64,000 bases of DNA from Argopecten irradians (taxonomy: Eukaryota > Mollusca > Bivalvia > Pectinida > Pectinidae). Location: NCBI RefSeq assembly GCF_041381155.1, contig NC_091134.1:38151338-38215337 (forward strand). The letters are read 5' to 3'. The notes below the pieces were generated by a model. The model was not told the origin of the DNA. It did not search any database and worked only from the letters and a program-made list of their open reading frames with translations. Below, piece by piece: positions 36,515 to 48,590 of the stretch (the stretch's first letter is position 1; each line of letters opens with the position of its first letter). Position numbers and translations under genes: made by a program.

Positions 36515-39500
36515 TTTCTTGGTTGGTTTCTTTATGCTGAACTTACATCGTATAGGTGAAATCTGAACGTTCGCCAACATCCGGGTTCTTTGTTGTAATT
36601 ACAGCACGGATGTAAAAAACACACCAGAAAATCACGTTGGCGTTTGACGTCTGTCGAATAGCTTTGGTCCATAGAACAGCCGGTGAATATTACATCCCTG
36701 CTCCTTCCCGTTACGATGAGTGAGACACATAGCGTATACACTATGCTCGTGCTATTTGAAGTGCTGAGTATGTGTTGCTATGTTGGTTAATTTAGAGAGT
36801 TATAAATAAACAGACATGCATACTTATCTGTAGCATCTGGTTCTCATCTTACTTTCCAAACTTCAGTCTTGTTTCATCCTAAGGTTGATATACACATGAT
36901 ACTCAAAATACCGTACCGTCTACTGACAATAACATCCCAATATCTGATAATGTTTATATCCATTACAACCAACGCATTCCAGATCTGATAATCTGTCTCT
37001 ATACTGACAATCACAAATCTATATCCGATAATCTGAGTCATTGATGCCAAGGTCATTCATTATTGTCCTTGTCCTCGAGTCAGGCATCTCATGTATTACC
37101 AATAATTTGTGAGATGTTGGCCTGTTTAATTGATCTACGTGACCTTGCATAACGGGCAAGGTCATTATTTTGGTATATGAGCCTTTCATCCCAATATAAT
37201 CAAGATTGATTGGGATGAAGATACTATTAAGATTGTGTAAGGTTTTAGCTTATTTATCTCTTGCAATCTTTAAAGAAGTTCAAGGTTAATTTAAACTTTG
37301 TACAAAGCATTTTATCACAGGATGCTGAATACCAAGTATGCCCAACATCAGGTATCTTTGACTCTTGGTTATTGGCATATTCGACACACGTGACCTTGGG
37401 TGAACAACTTTTGTAACCATTCATTCGGAATTTCCAGCAAGCTCGGTATGAGGTGCATTGTATCGAGGTTTCATGGTTATCATCAGAAGAACAGATGACC
37501 ATAGTTGAAAATGAAATTGTTTACGGATGATAATGGATAAATAGCGATTACAATAGGTCAACTAAGACTTTGCATTACTGCACCTATAATAGCTACTGAA
37601 AACTCGATAAGAGGAGGAAACAAGCAACGGGTAATTTACCATCGACTATAATTAAATGTAATACTTTATGTGTGTGTAGATATCAGTAATTAGCTAATTA
37701 TTGAATAGTATACCGGTATGTAACCTGGAACTTCAAATAAGTTATTTGAAGATGACGGACTTTTCAATCGCCGTTCAATTTCATAGCTTGTCAAAGATTG
37801 CACACTATTGTTTCTTAAAGGAAAACTACCTCAAAATAGGCGGGAAATGACTAATTTTGCATATTTACATTTTTGAATGGTTACCATGGCAACTAGAGTA
37901 GTAATCATAGAAAACTACCATCTTAAATACACCAGGTATGTACTAAATATTTCAGATACAACAGCTTAATTTCGTAATGTTAGTTGAAAATTTGATGAAT
38001 TTGGGGGGCAATAAGGGCCCAAACCATAGTCCTTTCTAGAAAACAGAAAGAACAGAAAAACAGGGATCTTTTTTTAATTGTCATTAAATTGTGTACATCA
38101 AAGTTTCTTTGGGATTTCTTGTTCCCAGGACTTTTAAATGCAATTAAATCTAAAGAATGTTGCTATACTATTTCATTTCTTTACAGATGAGAAAAAAACA
38201 CAAACACATTTTCTTTAATCGCAAGATGACAAATTTTAATGGTGATTTCAAATCATGAATTTCAAAACTGAAATAGGGAGCAATTAAGCTACAATATCAC
38301 ATATAGCATGCCTTGACACATTGTAATATGTGGTTCAATTACCTAACCTAGAGGTACAACGATTTACAACATTCAGACATGATCTTAACTGCACATTAAG
38401 TCAGTCGTCTTCATTGACTTTAAAATCTACTGAGCTTAATAGCTTGAATTTTTCCATTTATAATTTCAATAAAAAGTTTATTTGGGTATTATATCATGCA
38501 ATATCAATATCAATTTTAAAACTTTTATATGTTCTTTCTCATTAAGTTATTGAATATATAGCATGCTTTTTATTCCCGTCCTTTAGGAGATTTCTAGTGT
38601 TACATATATAAAGGTGATTTTAATATGTGAAGTTTCATACAAGTATAAATCACTTATTTAAACGTCAGTCAGTTAAAATCAGAATATTTGGCATACCATT
38701 ATTAGAAATAAGCCTGTTGAAGCTATCAAACTACCTTCTTTGATCTTTCAAACAAAAACAGCTTGTGAGTAGCTACTAAACAAGACAAAATTTCTTGTAA
38801 CTTAAAATAAAGACGCCACAATTTTCTGTTTTGATTTAAACTGTACAACAATAATGATGGTGGGTGACAACACTTGTTCTCAAAACAGGAACTACAACTG
38901 GTCAAACAGCTCAATAGGTCAACTGACCAAGGTCACTGGGTAATCACTCTGTCCAGCAGGTGGTCATTCCAGTAACGTCCAGTGTCACTCTATCCTTATG
39001 ATACAGACTCACAGAGCCCGGTCAAAGGTAACAAGCTGCACCTCGTACTGTTGAGCTTTGCTCCAAGGATGTAGAATCTTTTCTAACTAATACTTTAGTT
39101 CATAAATACTTGAAGCATCTCTGAATGTTTTAGGTAAAAGATATTTAGAAAAGCATTCTGATGATGGTGGTCCTCAAACATACATCATGGAACTTAGAAT
39201 GGGACTTGAAAATGATTCCTTCTCTTCACTTCTGCTTTACCAGGTAAGCTCTTAATCTCCCATGGTCTGAAATGACATGATTTAGTTTGTTATTTTAAGT
39301 GCAAATCTCCCATGGTTTGAAATGATATAATTTAGTATGCTATTTTAAGAGCAAAATTCTTTTAAAATAAACACATGGGCTTTTTAAAAGGAAATATTAA
39401 AACTATCAGTTACATTTCAAAGGCATCAAATTTTCCTTATCATTACTAAATGTTTAAATACTAAGAAATTCTGTGAGAAAATGAAGATGAAACAATAGAT

Positions 39501-39611
39501 GGTATTATTCCATGAATAATTTTACACTTACATCTCTCCCTTTTTTCAGCTTAGCATCAACTCTAAAATGGAAAAAATATGAAATTTCATAAGCATCCAC
39601 TAAATTAGTTC
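36515..39611. other. Gene-free DNA between EF-hand exon and pearl-like element
   Basis: The 5' flank of the EF-hand gene is at its left end. A perfect X-box-like palindrome, GTTACCATGGCAAC, lies at 37881-37894. An 82-codon ORF at 37254-37502 (-) is cysteine-rich but unsupported. The last exon of MEAF6 was sought here and not recognised. Confidence 0.45.
37881..37894. promoter_or_regulatory. X-box-like palindrome
   Basis: GTTACC-AT-GGCAAC is a perfect inverted motif of the RFX-binding type. No gene start lies within 1 kb, so any role is unsupported. Confidence 0.25.
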
Positions 39612-41366
39612 TCAAACAAGAGATCCCAGAGGGATCTTGGCGCCTACCAAAGATTTATCTTTGGTGTCTGACAAATGAAAGAGGGATCTTTTCTCTGCTT
39701 TTCAAACTTACACTTCTTTTTTCTGCTTTTCAAACTTTAAACTATCAAAATCCAAGATGGTGGTCGCAAAATGCAATAGGCAGAACTAGGGTCCTAGAGG
39801 AACCTACATATGATATTTGAGAACAATCCCTTCAATACTTTCTGAGAAATAGCGGTAACAAACTTTAACTATCAAAATCCAAGATGGCTACCGGTCGGCC
39901 ATTTTGTTGACCGATCAGTCCCAAAATGCAATATGCACAACTGGGGTCCTAGGGGAACCTACATATGAAATTTGAGAAAGATCCCTTCAGTGCTTTCTGA
40001 GAAATAGCGGTAACAAACTTTAACTATCAAAATCCAAGATGGCTACCTGGCGGCCATCTTGTTGACTGATCAGTCCCAAAATGCAATATGCACAACTGGG
40101 GTCCTAGGGAAACCTACATATGAAATTTGAGAAAGATCCCTTCAGTGCTTTCTGAGAAATAGCGGTAACAAACTTTAACTATCAAAATCCAAGATGGCTA
40201 CCTGGCGGCCATCTTGTTGACTGATCAGTCCCAAAATGCAATATGCACTACTAGGGTCCTAGGGGAACCTACATATGAAATTTGAGAACAATCCCTTCAA
40301 TACTTTCTGAGAAATAGCCGTAACAAACTTTAACTATCAAAATCCAAGATGGCTGCTGGTCGGCCATCTTGTTGACCGATCAGTCCCAAAATGTAATATG
40401 CAGAACTAGGGTCCTAGAGGAACCTACATATGAAATTTGAGAACAATCCCTTCAATACTTTCTGAGAAATAGCGGTAACAAACTTTAACTATCAAAATCC
40501 AAGATGGCCACCGGTCGGCCATCTTGTTGACCGATCAGTCCCAAAATGCAATATGCACAACTGGGGTCCTAGGGGAACCTACATATGAAATTTGAGAAAG
40601 ATCCCTTCAGTACTTTCTGAGAATTAGCGGTAACAAACTTTAACTATCAAAATCCAAGATGGCGGCTGGTCGGCCATCTTGTTGACCGATCAGTCCCAAA
40701 ATGCAATATGCACAACTAGGGTCCTAGGGGAACCTACATATGAAATTTGAGAAAGATCCCTTTGGTACTTTATGAGAAATAGCGGTAACAAACTTTAACT
40801 ATCAAAATCCAAGATGGCTGCCTGGCGGCCATCTTGTTGACCGATCAGTCCCAAAATACAATATGCACAACTAGGGTCCTAGGGGAACCTACATATGAAA
40901 TTTGAGAAAGATCCCTTCAGTGCTTTCTGAGAAATAGCGGTAACAAACTTTAACTATCAAAATCCAAGATGGCTACCTGGCGGCCATCTTGTTGACCGAT
41001 CAGTCCCAAAATGCAATATGCACAACTAGGGTCCTAGGGGAACCTACATATGAAATTTGAGAAAGATCCCTTCAGTACTTTCTGAGAAATAGCGGTAACA
41101 AACTTTACCCGCTTTAACTATCAAAATCCAAGATGGCTGCCTGGCGGCCATCTTGTTGACCGATCAGTCCCAAAATACAATATGCACAACTAGGGTCCTA
41201 GGGGAACCTACATATGAAATTTGAGAAAGATCCCTTCAGTACTTTTAGAGAAATAGCGGTAACAAGAATTGTTAACGGACGGACGGACGGACGGACGGAC
41301 GGACGGACGACGGACCACGGACGAAAGGCGATTTGAATAGCCCACCATCTGATGATGGTGGGCTAA
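39612..41366. mobile_element. Pearl/Helentron-like element with ten 155-bp core repeats
   Basis: The 5' side carries two small hairpins, AGATCCC-aga-GGGATCT (39621-39637) and CCAAAGA-ttta-TCTTTGG. Then come ten core units marked by 'tccaagatgg' at 39751, 39878, 40033, 40188, 40343, 40498, 40653, 40808, 40963 and 41127; seven successive intervals are exactly 155 bp. A 'ggac' microsatellite follows (41277-41309). The 3' end is a hairpin with 11-bp arms AGCCCACCATC (41339-41364), then CTAAAAA. Pearl elements of bivalves have short ends and ~160-bp core tandem repeats and are held to be Helentron-related. No protein is encoded. Confidence 0.8.
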
Positions 41367-41493
41367 AAACATATTATGGAAAATGACAGTATCTTTTAAC
41401 AGTTATGATAATTGAACAGAAATCTTCAATTCCTAACTTTTTTTAGCATTTATGTTCACGATCCATATTCTTAGATTTGAAAAGTAGTAACAC

Positions 41494-41563
41494 AAACAAT
41501 TTTAAGTTATATTGTGCTATGATTGTTTAAACAATTTTAAGTTATATTGTGCTATGACTGTTT
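41494..41563. repeat. 35-bp direct duplication
   Basis: 'aaacaattttaagttatatt' and the following 15 bases occur twice, starting at 41494 and 41529, with one base difference (gattg versus gactg). Confidence 0.85.
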
Positions 41564-41754
41564 AAAGGTAAACATAAAATGTAAGAAGAGAAAGATATTG
41601 GTTATTTTCCAGAAAATCAAAGCAGCACTTGTGCTTAGATTTAGAAAGCAATTTGAAGTATCCTGATACAACATCTTACAATTTATCTAACATCCAATCA
41701 ACAACTTCTAAAATATTGATCCCACCTGAGAAATCTCCACTTCTCGTAACTTAC

Positions 41755-41941
41755 CTGTGGCGTGACTTGTTCTTGCCCTTTTTGTGACGGATAGGGCCTC
41801 CCCCTTTGTGTATCTTGCCTGAATGACTTTGGGAACTACTATGGCCCCCAGGGGATCCTGGTCCTTGCCCATTGGTCTGAGGTGTGTTGGCACTGTTTTG
41901 GTTATTCTGAGAGTCTGGGCTTGATGGTGGTTCTCGGTCTC
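41755..41941 (-). CDS. MEAF6: MEAF6 exon, C-terminal basic region
   Basis: Acceptor ttttgtag|GA, donor CACAG|gtaagt, 187 nt. Reads [20 protein letters not shown] and then a Gly/Ser/His linker to [10 protein letters not shown], like the human HKKRKNKNRH end. The final exon should follow at lower coordinates. Confidence 0.88.
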
Positions 41942-44102
41942 CTACAAAAGAATAAATATTTTTTAGGGAATGGGAGGTAACTCTTAATCAAAATATAGGA
42001 ACAGTTCCACTCTTTCAGTTAACGTTATTGATGCTTTCAGGGGTTTCATTATCTTTCAGGAGAAGCGAACAATTGCAATTTCAGGGGTGACTTTTCTGTG
42101 CTATCTAATGTAATTTAGCCTAAATCAGGTGGTACCACAGCCAGGTTTAGGTAGCAGACAAGAGAAGAACAGCCTGGCCCTGGTCTATATTTTTATTAAG
42201 TGTGGAGCCCCTGTTTTGAGCCATGCATAAAAAATAAAAATCAAATATATTCTGAAATTGGTACATCAAATATGGAGGGTTTGATTTAAGTTTCGATTTT
42301 TTCAGAAATAGACATAACAAAAATGGGTTAGAGATTACAATTCTGGGCTACTCCGGAAGTGCCTCTTGACCGGAAATGCTAGCTTTACTTGAAGGAAAAT
42401 CCATGGCACGGGTTTAGGCAAAAATAATGAAAAATCCACACGATCTACCTATGAAATAAATTAGCTTATTTTACCAATTTACCAATGTGATAGAAGTGCT
42501 CAATTTAAGGTAGGTCTTAAGAAAAAATGAGTACAATTTTCTGCAATTTTGGGCTAAAAATCACGATATTTTTCAATTTAAATCACGATATTTTTCAATT
42601 TTTCAGGTAGTTTTTTGTTGTTACCATGGTATTCATATGCATGAATAAGCACAGAATATGGCCAAATCTGTATCAAAATATCAAATTTTAATTGCAAAAG
42701 TTGTGCTGATTAATAATATAAATACTTTTGTACAAGTATTTTTTACAGTTAAATGACTATATCTATATTTCTAAGGCTTGCTCCTTATTTTCATAGATTG
42801 TCCAAATCTACTGTTTTCTGCTACCTTAAACGGCAAAAAGTACCGAGTACCGCCTGTAATGAAACCTGTGCTTAAGCTAATCATGGTTATCTTCCATGAG
42901 TAAATAAAATAATATTCCAATACAAATTTTGAAACATCTCTACATATTTTTTCCCTTTGTATCCATGATGCTTGATCCTATGTTTGGTTCTTATGACGCA
43001 TCTAATAAAGATTTCAACATATACAGAGATACTCACTGTTTTTATCATTGTTGTCTGCTAATCCACTAACAGCCTAAACAACAAAGGAAAATCATGTTTA
43101 ATATTAAAATTTGATGCCAATCACAACACCTTCAGAGTGTTAGTTTGTACATTTTATTATTGTCAATCAGTTTTATTTTGTGTATAGAGCTTCTTGAGGG
43201 CCATGTTTAAAATCAGATTTTTAAAAATTAATTTACATACAGATATTGAATGACTTAAGAAATTGAAATGTAGCTATTAAATGGTAAATTATGAGAATTG
43301 CAATTGCTAGGTAAAAATTTTCAATCAAGTTTTCTTGATTTTGACAAATATTTTAACTGTATACATCTGTCAAACTGTTTAACAAATTTGAACATATAGC
43401 AACACATTATCCCCTAAAGTCACATTAATAAAACATTCAGTAAAATATGTTTATAGCAAACATGCTTATGATGAATTCATAGTTATAACAATGTAATTTT
43501 CATTTTTCATCAAGGTTCCTAGATGTTTATTATAACTGTAAATATAGTATTTATTCAGTATTTCTAAACTTATATTATGAAGTAGACAAGTAGTGTTTTA
43601 TTACTTACTGCAGCAGAAGTGACAGAAGACTTCGAAAACAATCTGTCAGCTTCTTTGAATTTTCTGTTCCTTTTGTCAGCTTTACTGTTTGTGTTTCTAA
43701 AGTAAAATACAACTGGACATTATGTTAAGTGATCCAAATTGAATATTACATATTTATATTTAAAATACATGTGTAATTAGTCATCTACTACATTGTATTT
43801 AGGTTAATTAATTTACATATGAAAAGGCTCACAATACATATTTTAGCATTTATATTATTACTAGAACAATTTTGTCTACTAAAACAGTAAAACATAAACT
43901 CTCAAACAAACAAAAAATACCATGCTGTAGTAGTCATTCATATACACAAGCACATAAAATAATGTTTCTTCATCTCTAATAATTACTTTGTATTAGCCAA
44001 GTAGCGGTCCCATCCTCGGATAATGTTCCCATATAACTGTGTGTCTTCTAGATAACTTCCTTCAAAAGCATATATCTGTCTTTCTAAGTTGGCAAGGGTG
44101 TC
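41755..44102 (-). CDS. MEAF6: MYST/Esa1-associated factor 6 (MEAF6)
   Basis: Four minus-strand exons join in phase: 43987-44102, 43609-43696, 43037-43073 and 41755-41941. They encode [80 protein letters not shown] and a Ser/Gln/Gly-rich stretch ending [16 protein letters not shown]. Human MEAF6 has the same order and nearly the same N-terminal coiled coil and basic [15 protein letters not shown] motif. The protein is a small nuclear scaffold subunit of NuA4/TIP60, MOZ/MORF and HBO1 histone acetyltransferase complexes. All introns have GT/AG ends. The small exon carrying the ELAELVKRK-type helix and the last exon after 41755 were not located. The probable first exon is at 49684-49832. Confidence 0.95.
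43037..43073 (-). CDS. MEAF6: MEAF6 micro-exon
   Basis: 37 nt between ttgtttag|GCT and AACA|gtgagt; encodes [12 protein letters not shown], matching human AAVSALAG in position. Phase 0 in, phase 1 out, fitting both neighbours. Confidence 0.88.
43609..43696 (-). CDS. MEAF6: MEAF6 exon, [15 protein letters not shown] motif
   Basis: 88 nt between tttactttag|A and GCTGCA|gtaagt; encodes [20 protein letters not shown] and SKSSVTSAA, nearly identical to the human protein. Confidence 0.92.
43987..44102 (-). CDS. MEAF6: MEAF6 exon, Eaf6 core
   Basis: 116 nt between tttctatag|GAC and ACAAA|gtaatt; encodes [20 protein letters not shown] and [17 protein letters not shown], the signature of the Eaf6 family. 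Confidence 0.95.
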
Positions 44103-45736
44103 CTATAGAAAGAGAATAAAACATACATCTTTAAATCTAAATTGTCATGCTTAAATACATCAAAATGTCTTTCAAAACAGAGAATCAAATGAGTGTTTGT
44201 GTCTAATATTATCAGTCAAATCAAAGAGGCTATCATCTACTGATCAATTTCTTGTAAAATGACAAACATTTTTTTTGTTGGTATAATATTTGCATTTGAA
44301 TAAATATTAAAGATATTTGAATAATCAATGGTGGGGATTAATTGTGTAAACAATAAAATGATTAAATTGACATAGTGGACTACCTTGTGTTTTGTCGTCT
44401 GATCAGAAATGCTTTAAATTAATATGTGACCCAGACCAGCTTTCTATTGTGTCAAAGCTAAGTCTTAAGAAAGAATTACCTCCCTTACAACTTTCGTGTT
44501 TTGGATGCTGTTGTTGGTTTCACAAGAATCAAGACTATTTATCATAGAATGAAGCCGATATCATAACCCCCTGACTAAGTTTATTCTTTTTATCAGACGT
44601 TATCTTGCTGTCAGACTCTTGACTCTCATTCTGTATTTTCGAAGGCTTCTTTAAATTTATTTGATGCTCATTCCAACGTCAGATGAAGGCAAAAGGAAAA
44701 ATGGAATAGTATAAATATTTAGAACTCTTACAGTTTAGGTATTTAATTTACAGTTTAGGTATTTAATTATCTCATTTATACTGTAAAACCATAATTTGGG
44801 GCCTCAAAAAGTATTGTTTTAGCCAATTAAGTATGATTCTTCCTTTCAGTAACATTTTAACCTAGTTTAAATATGCGAACTTGGTTGCTACAAAAAATGG
44901 AATGTGAATTCAAGCGGACAGAATACAAGTTAAAGTGAAGGCAAATAAGCGTTTCAGTGACTTTGCAAATCATTTTTTCTATTTATAGGACAGATCAAGA
45001 TCAGTGTAGGGAATTTTCATACCAAAACATTTCCCGAGCGATGATATTACTCTGCAAACAACACAGTTTTGATAATTCAGACCATGTTTTGTCTGGGTCA
45101 TGAAAGATTACGTTTGGAGATCTATGTAAATTTTTGTTTTAGATGGATTTAAGGACGTTCCGAACAGTGATTGAATGTGCCGTTCACTAGAACCTCCTCG
45201 GGTCAATGAGTGTGTTCGGAACTGCACATGAAAACTCTTTTGTGACTAAGATTATGAAGAATAGCTATCTATATGTTATCCTTCTAACGATATCTTACCT
45301 TTTAACATTAAAACCAGGACAGTATAATTGATAAACGGCGTATTTGTCGATATTGTACTTAGTTTGGTTTGCCGAAAGCTTGATACCGTGTGAAAATCAA
45401 AGTTTGTACGGTAGGTGCAGGGCCTAGCTTTGACAAACTAGAAAAAAATAATGTTGTCAGATCTTTGAATTTGGCTAGGCTAATATAACATGAAGCTTCA
45501 TGTATCTTTTGAGAAGCAAATTGCATAACTCATACAAACGGACTGATATATATATATGCTGATACGGTCTGATACTGAATAAAATGAGATTTCATAACAA
45601 TCAAGTGATTAAAACATTTTCCGTTCATCTCCGTCAAACTGTGAATATTTGACACTTAATATACATGTATGTGTTTTAAGGAAAATGCATAATTAAATCA
45701 AGATATTCCAATTTTGCCGAGTAATCCTCACCCATT

Positions 45737-45845
45737 GGGCCTCGTTACAAATGATGATATATAGTTAGGTCACGTCAATTTACATACATTACTATGTGAC
45801 CTATCTTATATATATCATCATTAGTAATAAGTAGTAATGAGGCCC
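45737..45845. mobile_element. Foldback element, 109 bp
   Basis: The left arm 'gggcctcgttac' then 'aaatgatgatatata' and 'taggtcac' pairs with the inverted right arm ending 'taatgaggccc'. The right arm has an 11-base addition (tacttattact). A clear near-full-length foldback; no target duplication was determined. Confidence 0.7.
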
Positions 45846-46106
45846 TGTGCCCCACCCCTGCTTTTCGTTCAATATGTACAAGCCAGTATATTTCATGAAT
45901 ATTGCATATTTCGATGTCTACATGTATCATGTTTAGCTAATATGATCAACACGTTCGGGAAACAAGACCTTATTTACTGTATACATGTACGATAAGATAT
46001 ACCTACTGTATTTAGATGACGCATGTATTGGGAGTACTCTGATTCAGTTGATCAAATACTATCTTATGAAAAAGCACATGAAAGCTAGTATCAACAACAA
46101 TAGTAT

Positions 46107-46448
46107 CAGTGTTTTCCCCTGGGTATTTTGGGAAATTGCCACCTGGTAAAAATTGGGAAATTTTGTGTGATAAAAGTAGGAAATGAAAAATTTAAACTGT
46201 GTTAATGGAAATTTTGGAAAAGGTAGAAATAGACAATTATGCTTCTCTAAGAATCAAGTGTAAGAATGGATACTAAAATACAACATTAAGTCTTGGGATT
46301 TCCGCAATTTTTTAATTTCCTTGCACAAAATACGCTTCAACTCACTGATTTGGGGAATTTAGACATAGATTTGGGAAAAAATAACAAGAAATACAATTGG
46401 GAATGGGGCCAAATTTCGGCCGCAAATATATAGGAAGGAAAACCACTG
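46107..46448. mobile_element. CAG...CTG-ended MITE, hAT-like, 342 bp
   Basis: Begins CAGTGTTTTCCCCTGG and ends GGAAAACCACTG, with a 5-bp target duplication agtat (46102-46106 and 46449-46453). It shares the terminal trinucleotides and duplication length with the 30051 element, but the interiors are unrelated. No ORF. Confidence 0.75.
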
Positions 46449-48018
46449 AGTATATATGTGATATAGAAACTACACATGAACATGAAGGCATAGACTAATT
46501 ATTTCCCTATCTACAGTACAGTAATCAGCTGAATGTAGATCGAGGATTCAGAATCAGTGATTTTTTTCTTAGGCGTACACTTACAGTACAGGTAATCTTG
46601 AGGATCCAAAAATCTGTTTTAGTTTACTTCGGATAATAAATATATATCTAGTACATGTATTAGATATACAGATATCTCCACAAAAAAACATACAAAGACA
46701 TACAGTTGTGTATGATGACATCAATTTTCTCAACATATTTGTGATCAAGTTGAAGTTATCAACTTCGATCCTTGTCACATGCTTTTCATGGCTACAATTT
46801 TGGGGCAAAATTCTAATTTATGCTTGAATATCTGCCTCAAACGGCTACTGAAGCTAATATAAGATATCTTGACGATGGAAAAATAGATTTTGATAAAATA
46901 TTTTTCCGCTAAACCAAGGATTTATAAGTGAGAAGGATTCGTGTCTGTCTCTTTACATTACTAAACACCACGCGAGACGCCTATGAACCGGGAATAAAAA
47001 CCGTTTTTCTCAACAAATACTTGTCTTATCGAGTCAAACGAAACACCATTGTAGAGTTTATTAAATTTCACGACGTTTATAACTTGCTTTAAAGACGGAA
47101 TATTTAGGGGATATGTCTTAAATTTTCGTTAAAAAAAATTGACAGCCCATGAAATGACAGCACCGCTTCAGAAAGTAAGACGGTAACCCTCGCACCCGCA
47201 AGCTACATCAAAGGCTGCGCCGGCGGATATCAAAGGAAAATCAGTCGTCGCCCAACGTCACGGTCAGTGCACAAACACAAAAGCGCCTGCCTCGGACTTC
47301 CCCAAAACCCAGTGTGACTTATCCTTCTCATATACGTCCTTGGCTAAACCAATATTATATCCAGGCAAAATAATAGGTCATTTGTGCCATTTCTTGGCTT
47401 TGTATAGCATCGAATCGGTGGCATCGTGACATAAAATTAACAGTTATAACAATTTATATTATCAGACTATTACACTTTATAATGTTGAATATATAAGATG
47501 TACTTTATAAAAATATTACCGCTCGATTTCGGTCTAGATAATTATATAATTGTGAAAAAGTCATTTTTAGGTAATTGGGGTATAGAAAGGCTAATTACTC
47601 AAAAATTTCACAGTCAATATTTTTTATATTCTTCCATCGTAACTGAAACAACTGACTTATTATGTGGACAAAAAATAAAGAAAATTAAACGACGCAATTT
47701 TTTGAAATTAGGTATTTAAATTGAAATTCAAATGCAAAAATTGGCCCTTTTTAGACCTCATTTATACGCATTCGGGTAACAAATTCACAATTAATGTATA
47801 TTTAAGAGTGGGAACGACATTATATAAGGTCATTGATAGCCATATAAACTTACATATTAAAGATACAAAATGTTGTTGTTTGTAATGTTTCAGTCAATTA
47901 CCAAGCTTTCAAAATATGTGTGTAAAAGTGTATTTTGAGAAAAACAGACGGTAAAGTAAGGTTATTGAGAGTGCAATATTTCCAAAACTGCTTGGTCAAA
48001 TTTCAAATAAAAGCCATA
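46449..48018. other. Gene-free DNA
   Basis: No coding signal accepted. A locally GC-richer patch at about 47150-47340 has no domain pattern in any frame. Confidence 0.5.
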
Positions 48019-48590
48019 AAGGGACAATTCATTCTACGAGAACATTAAAATTTGTATATATATCGGAAAACCCCCAGTTCTAATGGGAATTAGATCAGTC
48101 GGTTTTACTGTGATATGTCAGAAAATCCCATGGTGGTGAAATGCGTGTGAAATGTTCAAACTCACTCGCTGTCTGCCATTACAAATTGTGGTCGAATATC
48201 TTGTATGCCGAACCCAGTCCCTTGCTCGTAGAGTAATGCTACTTTTGTCTAGAACAGCTCAAATCGCTCTGACAGAAATGTTTTTACCTTATTAGGTGAA
48301 TTGTCTTGCCTAAAAAAATCATTATATCACCTCCACAGTGGTTATGTAGTTCATTTGTTTAACGTGCGTGACTTTGGCTCGGATATTGGTACAGCGTACC
48401 TATTGTACCTGCTTTATCGTATTGATCAACGATTTGTAATTACAACGGTATCAATTAAAATACAAAACAATGACGTGGAATTTGTCAATATCTTATGTTA
48501 TATGTTTCATAAGAAATGTAAAACAATACATTTATGCCATATTTTGCTTCTTGGTTATGTAAAAGAATTAGCGTGAGTGAATTGTCCCTT
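48019..48590. mobile_element. TA-flanked MITE, 572 bp
   Basis: Terminal repeats AAGGGACAATTCA at 48019 and the inverse ending at 48590, flanked by TA on both sides (48017-48018 and 48591-48592), as expected for Tc1/mariner-type MITEs. The 91-codon ORF inside (48301-48576, +) has no transposase motif. Confidence 0.75.

Noticed and set aside
37254-37502. 82-codon cysteine-containing minus-strand ORF
   Set aside because: No signal peptide, splice-site or family support.
48301-48576. 91-codon ORF as a host gene
   Set aside because: Entirely inside a TA-flanked MITE.
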